NCBI RefSeq assembly: GCF_000739375.1
Contig: NZ_CP006704.1
Span: 5,084,001 to 5,148,000, forward strand
Source: Comamonas testosteroni TK102
GTDB lineage: Bacteria > Pseudomonadota > Gammaproteobacteria > Burkholderiales > Burkholderiaceae_C
DNA length: 64,000 bases
Reading direction: 5' to 3'
Numbering within the stretch: position 1 is the stretch's first letter; the number at the start of each line of letters is the position of its first letter. Below are positions 1 to 6,873 of this stretch, piece by piece. The notes beneath the pieces are model-generated. The model did no database searches, was not told the DNA's origin, and saw only the letters and a list, made by a program, of their open reading frames with translations. A program made the position numbers and the translations under genes.

Positions 1-479
1 TTGCCTGCAAACTTGCCGTCGCGCACGGGGTCGCCGTTCTTGGCGCTTTCCAGCAACTGGCGTGCGGAGTCTTCGCCAAGGGCGTAGGTCAACACCTGAG
101 CGGCCAACTGCAGGTTTTCGGCGTTCTTGACTTCATAGGTCTCGCCGTCGTCATCCCTGAAAAACTCCCAATACACGTTCACGCGACCGCGGCGGAATTC
201 AAGGCCGAAATCCGGCCCGCACACACTCCTGCCGCATTTGTCGGTAAGGAAGCTGTAGCCCTTGCCATCGTTAAGGCGGGTTTCGCTGACCACAGGGCGG
301 CCAACAGCGGCGATCATTCCCGCCTCATCCAGCTGAGCCGCACGCGGCGCTTGTTGGGATGGCCCGGCGGTGCTGCTGCCGTCGTGCTGAGAGCAACCTA
401 CGAGCAAACCCAATGCTGCAGCGACCAAGGCGGTGAAAAGACCTCGCCGCGTTGAACGGCTGTTCTCTAAAACCAGCAT
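1..479 (-). CDS. Putative lipoprotein, 3' end outside the window
   Basis: The frame opens with ATG at 479 and runs off the left edge, so about 159 residues are visible and the C-terminus is missing. It begins with a basic N-region followed by a hydrophobic stretch ending in a lipobox (GLLVGC), so the mature protein should be lipid-anchored at its cysteine. After a Ser/Gly/Gln-rich linker comes a soluble domain with a pair of cysteines (DKCGRSVCG) and a strand-rich part (GRVNVYWEFF). I do not recognise the family. It lies just beyond the phage-type repressor on the same strand, so it may be a prophage accessory (moron) gene or the chromosomal flank; the missing sequence to the left would decide. 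Confidence 0.75.
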   Translation of the reverse strand, partial: MLVLENSRSTRRGLFTALVAAALGLLVGCSQHDGSSTAGPSQQAPRAAQLDEAGMIAAVGRPVVSETRLNDGKGYSFLTDKCGRSVCGPDFGLEFRRGRVNVYWEFFRDDDGETYEVKNAENLQLAAQVLTYALGEDSARQLLESAKNGDPVRDGKFAG

Positions 480-543
480 TGCACTCCCCCTCTTTAATGA
501 GCTGCAGTCTCTCTGGACTGTCAGCCCGAAAGTCGCTTCTTAC

Positions 544-882
544 CTATTTCTCTTGATAAGAAGAAGCCAACTTGGCCACGGCTTGTAAGGCAGCTCGCAC
601 CTCTTGTGTTCCGCTTCGCCATGCATCCAGTAAATCATGCTCATCTGCATTGAGCGTTGCCTCAGACTGTCCTTCACGCCGACCAGTCAGCACATACAGA
701 ACATCAACACCGGCATTTGCTAGAGCTATCAATGAGCCCGATCCTGGCTCCGCAGCTGCTCGCTCGTAGCGACTAAGCATGGTGCGAGTGATCCCGCACG
801 TATCAGCCAGCTCAACCTGTGAGACGCCAAGTCGTTGGCGCTCCTCGGTCAGTCTCTCTCCATGACTGGTATCAAAAGGCAC
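544..882 (-). CDS. XRE-family HTH regulator, probable element repressor
   Basis: A 112-residue protein with a Cro/C1-type helix-turn-helix in its first 60 residues: GERLTEERQRLGVSQVEL, then a recognition helix around ITRTMLSRYERA. The C-terminal half (about 65-112) is helical and could mediate dimerisation. The start is GTG at 882 with an AAGGA ribosome site about ten bases upstream. It is transcribed leftward, away from the early genes of the element, and a perfect 16-bp palindrome lies 18 bp upstream of its start. This is the layout expected of a lysogeny-type repressor controlling a divergent early promoter. The fold is clear; the role as master repressor of this element is inferred from position. 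Confidence 0.85.
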   Translation of the reverse strand: MPFDTSHGERLTEERQRLGVSQVELADTCGITRTMLSRYERAAAEPGSGSLIALANAGVDVLYVLTGRREGQSEATLNADEHDLLDAWRSGTQEVRAALQAVAKLASSYQEK

Positions 883-891
883 AATAAATCC

Positions 892-921
892 TTGACACTG
901 AGCCTTATAAGGCTCAATAAT
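892..921 (+). promoter_or_regulatory. Rightward promoter with a palindromic operator in its spacer
   Basis: A consensus -35 (TTGACA, 892-897) and a -10-like AATAAT (916-921) are separated by 18 bp. The spacer contains the perfect palindrome GAGCCTTATAAGGCTC (900-915). A dimeric repressor bound there would block RNA polymerase. The nearest candidate is the XRE protein whose start lies 18 bp away on the opposite strand; it could repress its own leftward promoter too. The sequence is directly visible; binding is inferred. Confidence 0.65.
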
Positions 922-939
922 CCTAGTACGTTGTAAATC

Positions 940-1128
940 TCAGTTCTCATCGTACATGACCACCATCACCGTCCCGGCAGGCCATGCTTGCGCAAATCGA
1001 GGAATCCACTGCACCGTTGGTTCGTCCGTGGTGCGCATCATCCTCAAGTGCATGCGGAAATGGCTGTGCCCTGAGGCATTGCGTGCAGCGGCTGGCAGCT
1101 CAGGAAAAGATGGTGTCGCAGCCTTCAC
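940..1128 (-). CDS. Possible small protein, doubtful
   Basis: A 62-codon leftward frame that overlaps the 3' end of the upstream leftward gene by 29 bp. Its last 30 residues (from about TTDEPTVQWIPRF) look more protein-like than its first 25, and an internal ATG near 1050 would give about 37 residues. No convincing ribosome site was seen, and its last codons lie in the 20-bp direct repeat. It may be a genuine third member of the leftward group or chance. Function unknown. Confidence 0.25.
   Translation of the reverse strand: MKAATPSFPELPAAARNASGHSHFRMHLRMMRTTDEPTVQWIPRFAQAWPAGTVMVVMYDEN
946..965 (+). repeat. 20-bp direct repeat, copy 1
   Basis: The 20-mer CTCATCGTACATGACCACCA occurs here and again, identical, at 1764-1783. 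In both copies it contains an ATG-ACC-ACC start-like stretch. At copy 2 this is the start of a real gene (1774); here the frame opening at 956 is only a shadow of leftward genes. The two copies bracket about 800 bp holding two leftward genes. Confidence 0.85.
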
Positions 1129-1375
1129 GCATTCCGAACGTATCCAGCACCTGTTCCCGCAAATTGAGGGTTTCCAGCACAGATATCAGGTGCATGAACT
1201 CCCCCATGCCATTGGCAACGAAGTGCCGGTAGATCTGACCCGACTCGTTGCGAAGGCCAATAACTCTGTCCTTCCCCGTTTCGCGCCACTCAAAATGGGC
1301 TTGGACTTCGACCATGGCCATGATGAGCTGGTCGTCAATGCGTGGAACGATCCCATCCAGGAGTTTTGTCTGCAT
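1100..1375 (-). CDS. Hypothetical protein of the element (91 aa)
   Basis: The start chosen is ATG at 1375 because GGAGGGG lies six bases upstream; an in-frame ATG at 1411 would add 12 residues but lacks such a site. The product is soluble and mixed alpha/beta, with a central part rich in charged and aromatic residues (VQAHFEWRETGKDRVIG). There are no membrane segments or motifs I recognise. It is encoded leftward between the two copies of the 20-bp repeat and downstream of another small leftward gene, so the two probably form one transcript opposed to the rightward early promoter. Function unknown. Confidence 0.6.
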   Translation of the reverse strand: MQTKLLDGIVPRIDDQLIMAMVEVQAHFEWRETGKDRVIGLRNESGQIYRHFVANGMGEFMHLISVLETLNLREQVLDTFGMREGCDTIFS

Positions 1376-1468
1376 TTCTGCCCCTCCGGCTTTGATGTTG
1401 TGGTGCTTCATTGTGCCGCCAGACAGGGCGAAAAAACAATTTGCAACATATCAAGGACTCAAAGGCTG

Positions 1469-1723
1469 CTAGTGCCGTGGGCTTTGAAAAATGAAGTCTG
1501 CAACCGACTCAATGCGGTCAAGCGCCGCTTGCAGGTAGGTCTCGATAGGGTGGCTTTCCCGCCAAGTGGCTTGCCATGCATCGAATTCACCAGACTCCAC
1601 CCCATCACTGCTTTGGGTGCCAAAGGCTTTCTTCTTGTCGTGCTCAAAAGCCTCGTTAGCAAGCGCGACAGCCTGCTCCTGAACCATGGCCGCGAACATC
1701 AGTTTCTCTGTTGAGTAGCGCAT
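1469..1723 (-). CDS. Hypothetical protein of the element (84 aa)
   Basis: An 84-residue acidic, mostly helical protein (MRYSTEKLMFAAMVQEQAVA at its N-terminus, an aromatic WQATWRE in the middle). Start is ATG at 1723 with a weak CGGA ahead of it. It is the first gene of the leftward pair inside the direct repeat and lies 93 bp upstream of the next leftward gene. No family recognised. Position beside the repressor in a phage-like element suggests a role in control or host interaction, but nothing in the sequence proves this. Confidence 0.6.
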   Translation of the reverse strand: MRYSTEKLMFAAMVQEQAVALANEAFEHDKKKAFGTQSSDGVESGEFDAWQATWRESHPIETYLQAALDRIESVADFIFQSPRH

Positions 1724-1763
1724 TGGCTGCTATCCGTTTCATTTGCATGCTGTAACAAGCCAG

Positions 1764-1783
1764 CTCATCGTACATGACCACCA
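1764..1783 (+). repeat. 20-bp direct repeat, copy 2
   Basis: Identical to 946-965. The ATG inside the repeat (1774) is the start codon of the ribbon-helix-helix-like gene, so the repeat covers its translation start. Flanking sequence differs at both copies apart from a loosely similar run a few bases further on (GGCAGGCC versus TGCAGGCC). Confidence 0.85.
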
Positions 1784-2235
1784 ACCACAACCTGCAGGCC
1801 ACCACATCACCTACGCATCTGGTCGTATCGGCTGTGAACAAGCCCATTGCCATTCGCCTGGGCCAGCAAGAGCTGGACGAGGTGCTGTGCTTGGCCCGCG
1901 CAGAGGACAGGCCTGCGGGCAACTTTGCCCGCATGGTCTACCTGCTGGGTCTGGCCGTGTACCGCGAGCAAGGCTTTTTGACGCTGCAGGCCGATGTGGC
2001 ACAGCCCGCCCGCAGCCGCTGGCAGGCGGCCAGTGGTCTGGTCAATGAAAAGCCGATTGCCATGCGCCTGAACTCCACAGAGCAGGCCGATGTGGAAGAA
2101 ATGGCCCGTAACGAATCGCGCCGCCCTGGCAACTTTGCGCGGGCCGTGTTTCGCATGGGCATGCCGATCTACCGCCAACGCATACAGCAGCGCGCTGTGG
2201 CCACGCCCGCAGTGGGTGCTGTCAGCTATGAGTGA
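1774..2235 (+). CDS. Tandem ribbon-helix-helix-like DNA-binding protein
   Basis: A 153-residue protein built from two copies of a 45-residue unit, at about residues 22-66 and 92-136. Aligned without gaps the units share 21 identical residues, including KPIA.RL at the start and GNFAR in the second helix. A short strand (PIAIRL or PIAMRL) followed by two helices is the pattern of MetJ/Arc/CopG proteins, which normally bind DNA as dimers; here one chain may carry both halves. The linker is about 25 residues. It is the first convincing rightward gene after the early promoter and overlaps the next gene by 8 bp, so a regulatory role in the element is likely. The fold call rests on pattern, not on a search. 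Confidence 0.7.
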   Translation: MTTNHNLQATTSPTHLVVSAVNKPIAIRLGQQELDEVLCLARAEDRPAGNFARMVYLLGLAVYREQGFLTLQADVAQPARSRWQAASGLVNEKPIAMRLNSTEQADVEEMARNESRRPGNFARAVFRMGMPIYRQRIQQRAVATPAVGAVSYE

Positions 2236-2803
2236 GGTGCCCATGGTCGAAAACGATCCTTTCAATGCAGAGCCCGGTCTGCAGGCGCATCGTAGTTTTG
2301 CGCAGGCTGCCCTGGGCGTAGGCGTGCGTAAGGTCAGCATGGGCGTTGTGGAGCCTCAAGCTGTGGGACAAACCGGGCAAGGCTGTAACACCGCGAACGG
2401 GCAAGCTCAGGCACCCGCCAAAAAGCAGCCGCCGCTGGTCCTTGACCGCAAGCCCAAGAGCATTCCGCGCGACAGAACGCGCCTGCGCTGCCCGCATTGC
2501 AAGTCGCCTTGCAACTCGCGCACCAGCTTTGAAACCAGCGCGCTGACTCGCACATTCATCTATTGCTGCACCAACTACGAGTGCGGCCATACGTTCAAGG
2601 CAGTCATGGAGATTCACTACACGATCTCCCCCAGCGCCACCCCTGACCCTGCGGTGAACCTGCCCATATCCACCCATGTGCGCCGTGACTTGGTACGTAC
2701 CCAGATGGATGTGGCGCGGTCTGCAGAGCATGTGCCCGAGCACACCGAGCCGGTAACGGGCGACCTGTTCGCAGGCATACCGCCCGACCCGCCGCGCACC
2801 TAG
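2228..2803 (+). CDS. Ogr/Delta-type zinc-finger transcription activator
   Basis: The start at 2228 overlaps the preceding stop and gives 191 residues. The core at about 86-135 matches the Ogr/Delta family: Cys88-x2-Cys91, then Cys114-x4-Cys119 followed by GHTF and a basic/aromatic tail. In P2 and P4 these proteins bind zinc and activate late phage genes through the RNA polymerase alpha subunit. P2 Ogr is about 72 residues; this one has an 85-residue N-terminal extension rich in Gln, Ala and Pro, and a C-terminal tail. It ties the element to P2-like phages or to satellites that hijack them. Position within the early replication cluster, rather than beside late genes, is unlike P2. Confidence 0.85.
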   Translation: MSEVPMVENDPFNAEPGLQAHRSFAQAALGVGVRKVSMGVVEPQAVGQTGQGCNTANGQAQAPAKKQPPLVLDRKPKSIPRDRTRLRCPHCKSPCNSRTSFETSALTRTFIYCCTNYECGHTFKAVMEIHYTISPSATPDPAVNLPISTHVRRDLVRTQMDVARSAEHVPEHTEPVTGDLFAGIPPDPPRT

Positions 2804-2897
2804 CGCCCTAACCCCTTCCGCTTTCCACACCGCTGACAGAGCCAGTTTGCTGGCCCTGCGGCCCTTTTCACGCCCAAAAAACCTGAAAGACCATCGC

Positions 2898-3041
2898 ATG
2901 AGCCACTTTGCCATCACTCACTACGACAAGGACCATGTGCGCCGCCGCATGGTGATCGGTGCTCCCAATAACCTCATGGCCAGGGATTGCGCAGTGCGTA
3001 TCTATGGCGCTGCATGGTTCATGAGCTGCGTGAGGGTCTGA
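2898..3041 (+). CDS. Small hypothetical protein (47 aa)
   Basis: ATG at 2898 follows a CTGAAAG stretch and gives 47 residues, mildly basic (YDKDHVRRRMV) with a hydrophobic C-terminal part (IYGAAWFMSCVRV). The stop codon directly precedes the ATG of the next gene at 3042, suggesting translational coupling within the replication operon. No family recognised. Confidence 0.55.
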   Translation: MSHFAITHYDKDHVRRRMVIGAPNNLMARDCAVRIYGAAWFMSCVRV

Positions 3042-3509
3042 ATGAACGCCCCGATGCGCAATGCTCTGGTAATGCTGCCGCCCAAGCTGGCACCTGCGGA
3101 TGTGTTGGTGGCAGAGCCACTGCCCGATACATCTGCGGAGCCGAGTGCGCTGCTGCCTGGGGCGGTTGAATTGCTGCGCATCACTGTGGAAGCCTGGGGC
3201 CCGCTGCGTGAGAGCGATGCAGTGCCCATGCCGCTGGAGACGCGCAAGCAGTGGGCAGCCCTGCGCAAGGAATACCGCAAGCAATCAGGCCGGGGCTATA
3301 TCGATGCAGAGAACCAGGAGTGGTTCAGCCTGCCCGAAGAGCTGCGCATGGTCATCCTGCTGCTGGCCCAGGTGAGCGGCAACCTGCCTGACCTTGTTGG
3401 CAGGGACTGGCGCGAAACACCGCCGCCCGAGCGCGCAGCCATCAAGGCTGCGACACGCTCCCTCAAACGACATTCCGGCCGCCTCGTCGCGCTGGCCAGC
3501 CTCTGGTAG
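3042..3509 (+). CDS. Hypothetical protein of the replication operon (155 aa)
   Basis: A 155-residue soluble protein. The N-terminal 50 residues are Ala/Pro/Leu-rich; the middle is basic and helical (RKQWAALRKEYRKQ) and the C-terminus is basic (RSLKRHSGRLVAL). It starts immediately after the preceding stop and ends 6 bp before the replication protein gene, so it is co-transcribed with it. I know no function; position suggests an accessory of replication or its control. Confidence 0.65.
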   Translation: MNAPMRNALVMLPPKLAPADVLVAEPLPDTSAEPSALLPGAVELLRITVEAWGPLRESDAVPMPLETRKQWAALRKEYRKQSGRGYIDAENQEWFSLPEELRMVILLLAQVSGNLPDLVGRDWRETPPPERAAIKAATRSLKRHSGRLVALASLW

Positions 3510-3515
3510 TTCGCC

Positions 3516-5621
3516 ATGGCTGTCTCTCTCATCCCGCGCAAGCGCGTCACCACCAACTTTAGGGAGTGGCTGCGCCATCTGCCCAAGCAGGCGCACGTCA
3601 ACCAGCACCTGCAGCGGATCATCGAGTCCGCGCCAAAGGAGTGGCAAGGGGCCATTCGTGCGCGCTTCGTCAAGACCGCACCCTGCCCGCCTGCCGGTGT
3701 GGCGCTGGACGCTGAGGCCTATGCACGTTGGGAGATGGGGCAGCCCACCGAAACGCAGCAGGCCTGGACAGCCCTGCAAGAGCTGGCGGACTACGAAGAC
3801 CGCTATGGTGATGCGCTGCGCCTGAACCTGAGCGATGACGAAATCTGCACCTGGGCCAAAAAGCTGGCCGAGGATGTGGAAGAGTTCGACAACCGCCTGC
3901 AGGCGCACGCCCGCACTACGCTGAGCTTTCCCAAGTTGCAGCCGGCAGACCCGGAAGTCACTTTGCAGGCCCGCATCAATGCCGTGCGCCGCATTGTGGA
4001 CATGCTGGGCGTGGAGGTCAGCAAGCCCATCAAGGGCGAATCAGACATTGCGCGCGCCAAGTGTGCACGCTGGTGGCGCCGCCGCCTTCGCCGCCATATC
4101 GCCCGCGTGGTGGAGGCTGGAGCCATCCATATGGGGCTGGTGCATCTGAACAGCGGCGGCTATGTGAGCCACAGCGGGCTGCACCGCCGCAAGGGCCAGT
4201 TGGCACGCAATGCCGATGCCTTGGGCCGCACGTATTACAAGAATGAAGCGGGCCAGCATTACAGCCTGGCTGAGCTGTCGGCGCTGTCGCCATCCAACCC
4301 GGCCATTCGTGGCGGCGAGTTGATGACGCGCATCCGCGGCGCCGAGGAATATGCCGACGCCCATGGCCATGTGGGCCTGTTCCTGACGCTGACACTGCCC
4401 AGCAAGTACCACGCCATGCGGCTGGTGGGCGGCGGTGAAAAGCGCTGGGCCGAGCGCAACCCCAAGTTCAACGGCGCCGACCCTCGCGAGGGCCAGCAAT
4501 GGATGCTTGCGCTGTGGAAGCGTGTGCTGGCCAAGCTGGACCGTCTGCACATCAAGCGCTACGGCCTGCGTGTGGTGGAGCCCCACCACGACGGCACGCC
4601 CCACTGGCACATGCTGGTGTGGACAGAAGACAAGGCCCAGGCGCGCGCCCTGGTGGCCACCATTCGCAAATACTGGCTGAGCGAGGACGGCAACGAACGC
4701 GGCGCCAAGGAAAACCGCGTGGATGTGAAGCGCATGGAGCGCGGCGGCGCTGCGGGCTATGTGGCCAAGTACATCGCCAAGAACGTGGGCCACATCGCCC
4801 TGGCCGAGCATATGGATGTGGCGATGGGCCAGGAAATCCAGATGCGCCTGGGCCTTGACCAACCCGACCAGCCTGCGCCCACCGACACCCATGGTATGGC
4901 CGCCCAGCGCCGCGTGGATGCATGGGCCGCAACCTGGGGCATTCGCCAGTTCCAGGCCTTTGGCATGCCCAGTGTGACGGTATGGCGCGAGCTGCGCCGC
5001 GTGAGCAAAGACCAGCCGCAGCAGCTTGACCTGTTCTGCCCCGAAACTCAGCGCAGCATTCAGCGCGCCTATCAGGCCTGCCACCGCCACGGCGACGGAG
5101 AGAACGCCATACGCGCGGACTGGCGCATGTTCATGGAATGCATGGGCGGCCACAGCTGCAAGCGCTATGACTGGCTGCTGCGCCCTGCCCGCCGTGCCGC
5201 CAAGGCCGGGGCCACCAATATGTACGGCGACCCGCTCATCGCAGGCACGGTGCGCGGCGTAGAGATTCAGCGAGGCCGTGCACGCGGCCACTGGCTGGTG
5301 AGCCGCCGCATCGCGTGGTCGCACTGCACGGACAAGCCCCAGGCAGCGGACGCCGCCGGCGTGGCTGCAGACGCCGATGGCGTCATCAACAGCCCAGGCC
5401 AAGACGCGCAGCCACGGCCGGCTTTGCCGGCCGCTTGGACTGGTTTCAATAACTTCACGGGCCGCCTTCAAGGCGCCGCCGCTGAGCAGATTTCCATCAG
5501 CGGCAACCGTGAATCAGAGGTCAAAACCAGCCACCTCGACCCAGATTCACCGGCCTTCCAGCGCCAAGCACTGGCCAACCGCTTCCAGCAAGCCGCGCAC
5601 TTCTTCAAAAACGCCCATTGA
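3516..5621 (+). CDS. Phage replication endonuclease, P2 gpA type
   Basis: A 701-residue member of the phage replication gene A family, an HUH endonuclease that nicks the origin and starts rolling-circle-like replication. Visible motifs in order: a strand ending LFLTLTLPSKYH (about 288-300, motif 1), the HUH metal site in PHWHMLVW (about 362-369), and the two-tyrosine catalytic motif YVAKYIAKN (about 415-423). One tyrosine forms the covalent bond with DNA and the second can take over in the next round. The length fits P2 gpA (about 760). The C-terminal 150 residues are less conserved. P2 gpA carries its own origin inside the gene, so the element's origin may lie here, but I could not place it. 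It sits mid-way in the rightward operon. Confidence 0.93.
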   Translation: MAVSLIPRKRVTTNFREWLRHLPKQAHVNQHLQRIIESAPKEWQGAIRARFVKTAPCPPAGVALDAEAYARWEMGQPTETQQAWTALQELADYEDRYGDALRLNLSDDEICTWAKKLAEDVEEFDNRLQAHARTTLSFPKLQPADPEVTLQARINAVRRIVDMLGVEVSKPIKGESDIARAKCARWWRRRLRRHIARVVEAGAIHMGLVHLNSGGYVSHSGLHRRKGQLARNADALGRTYYKNEAGQHYSLAELSALSPSNPAIRGGELMTRIRGAEEYADAHGHVGLFLTLTLPSKYHAMRLVGGGEKRWAERNPKFNGADPREGQQWMLALWKRVLAKLDRLHIKRYGLRVVEPHHDGTPHWHMLVWTEDKAQARALVATIRKYWLSEDGNERGAKENRVDVKRMERGGAAGYVAKYIAKNVGHIALAEHMDVAMGQEIQMRLGLDQPDQPAPTDTHGMAAQRRVDAWAATWGIRQFQAFGMPSVTVWRELRRVSKDQPQQLDLFCPETQRSIQRAYQACHRHGDGENAIRADWRMFMECMGGHSCKRYDWLLRPARRAAKAGATNMYGDPLIAGTVRGVEIQRGRARGHWLVSRRIAWSHCTDKPQAADAAGVAADADGVINSPGQDAQPRPALPAAWTGFNNFTGRLQGAAAEQISISGNRESEVKTSHLDPDSPAFQRQALANRFQQAAHFFKNAH

Positions 5622-5642
5622 TCCATCACAGGAGGACTCGCC

Positions 5643-5870
5643 ATGCCCGCAAAACGCACCGAACCCAGCCGCGCGGCCGTCAATCCGGCCGCGGGCTTCA
5701 AGTACACGCCCGCAGTGAGCACCGATCTCGCCAAAAGCTTTGCCGCCATTCGCCGCAGGCAAGCCCAGCAGCAGCGCAATGCCGCAGCACTCGAAGCAGT
5801 GCAAGCCCAGCAGGCACTGGAGCTGGAGCAGACCGCCCAGGTTGTCCAACTTTTCAAGCACGCCGTCTAA
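5643..5870 (+). CDS. Small hypothetical element protein (75 aa)
   Basis: ATG at 5643 is preceded by GGAGGACTCGCC, a strong ribosome site. The product has a basic Ala/Pro-rich N-terminus and then a Gln/Ala-rich helix (about 30-70, repeated AQQ and LEQ steps) that could form a coiled coil. It sits 21 bp after the replication gene. Family and role unknown. Confidence 0.65.
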   Translation: MPAKRTEPSRAAVNPAAGFKYTPAVSTDLAKSFAAIRRRQAQQQRNAAALEAVQAQQALELEQTAQVVQLFKHAV

Positions 5871-5896
5871 CCCAACCCACATCAGGAGGTAACACC

Positions 5897-6097
5897 ATGG
5901 ACCAGAACATCACAGCCTTGCATAGCTATCGCGCCATCCTCATTCCTGCCGACGCCTCCAGCAACGTGGAAGCCCTGGCCGACGCGGGCCTGCTGCCCAC
6001 CATCCGCGTCAAGGCAAGCAATGCCACCCAGGCCGAAGTCAATGCGCATGTGGCCAGCGGCCAGGGCGTGCTGCGTGTTGAGCGCGTGGAGGGCTGA
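5897..6097 (+). CDS. Small hypothetical element protein (66 aa)
   Basis: ATG at 5897 follows AGGAGGT with ideal spacing; longer frames starting upstream lack this. The 66-residue product is compact, alternating strands and helices (SYRAILIPADASS, LLPTIRVKASNATQAE, GVLRVERVEG), with no membrane segment. It lies 3 bp before the next gene. Nothing in it points to a function. Confidence 0.7.
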   Translation: MDQNITALHSYRAILIPADASSNVEALADAGLLPTIRVKASNATQAEVNAHVASGQGVLRVERVEG

Positions 6098-6100
6098 GCA

Positions 6101-6619
6101 ATGAACACACTGAACCTCGTTCGACTCATCGCCCTAAAGCTGGCACTGCTTGGCGGTGGCGCCATGGGCTGGGCCTTCGCCCGCCACTACATCGCAGACA
6201 GGGTGCGCCAAATGGGCCAGATACTGCTGGGCAAGCAAGACCTGCGCTGCATCTTCTCCATGCTGGAAGTCATGCAGGCCCGCCAGAGCGCAAAGCGTGT
6301 CTATCTGTCCGGCCCCATGAGTGGCCTGCCAGAGCTGAACTATCCGACCTTCAATGACAAGGCCGCCGAGCTGCGTGCGCGCGGCTGGCATGTGGAGAAC
6401 CCGGCAGAGAACCCTGCCCCGCCCTGCGGCTCCTGGCGCGGCTATATGCGGATGGCCCTGTGGCAGCTGGTGAGCTGCGAGGCCATCTACCTGCTGCCCG
6501 GCTGGGAAAACAGCAAGGGCGCCCGCCTTGAATACAGCATTGCTCAGTCCCTGGGCCTGGAGGTGATCGAGGCCGCCATCAGCATCCACATCAACAGCAC
6601 GAACAAGGCCGCAGCCTGA
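6101..6619 (+). CDS. DUF4406 / deoxyribosyltransferase-like protein with N-terminal hydrophobic segment
   Basis: The 172-residue product has a DUF4406 domain at about 65-160: RVYLSGPMSGLPELNYPTF at the nucleotide-binding turn, then ELRARGWHVENPAE, an acidic/aromatic middle, and LEYSIAQSLGLEV at the end. DUF4406 belongs to the nucleoside 2-deoxyribosyltransferase-like superfamily, which acts on nucleotides or their N-glycosidic bonds. Ahead of it lies a 60-residue extension with a hydrophobic stretch (IALKLALLGGGAMGWAF, about 11-27), possibly a membrane anchor. Such genes occur in phage accessory modules; a nucleotide-pool role is an inference. The gene lies 3 bp after its neighbour and 17 bp before the excisionase-like gene. 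Confidence 0.75.
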   Translation: MNTLNLVRLIALKLALLGGGAMGWAFARHYIADRVRQMGQILLGKQDLRCIFSMLEVMQARQSAKRVYLSGPMSGLPELNYPTFNDKAAELRARGWHVENPAENPAPPCGSWRGYMRMALWQLVSCEAIYLLPGWENSKGARLEYSIAQSLGLEVIEAAISIHINSTNKAAA

Positions 6620-6636
6620 GAACGGGAGAAATGAAC

Positions 6637-6873
6637 ATGAATCAATCCAATTGGGTCACCATCGCAAAAGCAGGCGCAGAAACAGGGCTGCCGGAATCCT
6701 TTTTCAACGAGCGCACCGGGCTTTCCGGCATCTGGCCAGAGGGGCCAGTCTGGAAGTGGTTTGAGGGCCGCAAGCTCATCAACATGAACGGTTTCTATTC
6801 GCTGGTCGACAAGACGCCCAGCGTCCGCAGCAACCGAGGCCGCAAGAAGGCGAAGACATGCCAAGAGCAGTAG
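6637..6873 (+). CDS. Probable excisionase
   Basis: Two in-frame ATGs (6631 and 6637) follow GGGAG; the second has better spacing, giving 78 residues. The sequence is typical of small excisionases preceding this integrase class: an N-terminal helix pair (NWVTIAKAGAETGLPESFF), a tryptophan-rich wing (GIWPEGPVWKWFEGRK) and a basic tail (RSNRGRKKAK). Such proteins bend DNA at the attachment site and tip the integrase toward excision. The gene overlaps the integrase start by 16 bp, which supports the assignment. Only the general pattern was recognised. Confidence 0.7.
   Translation: MNQSNWVTIAKAGAETGLPESFFNERTGLSGIWPEGPVWKWFEGRKLINMNGFYSLVDKTPSVRSNRGRKKAKTCQEQ

Noticed and set aside
956..1714. 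A 252-codon rightward frame opening at the first direct repeat copy
   Set aside because: It lies over two leftward genes of better composition, one of them with a strong ribosome site, and its sequence has no domain-like stretch.
4041..5471. A 476-codon frame antisense to the replication endonuclease gene
   Set aside because: A by-product of high-GC codon use opposite a clearly recognisable HUH protein; His/Ala-rich composition without motifs.
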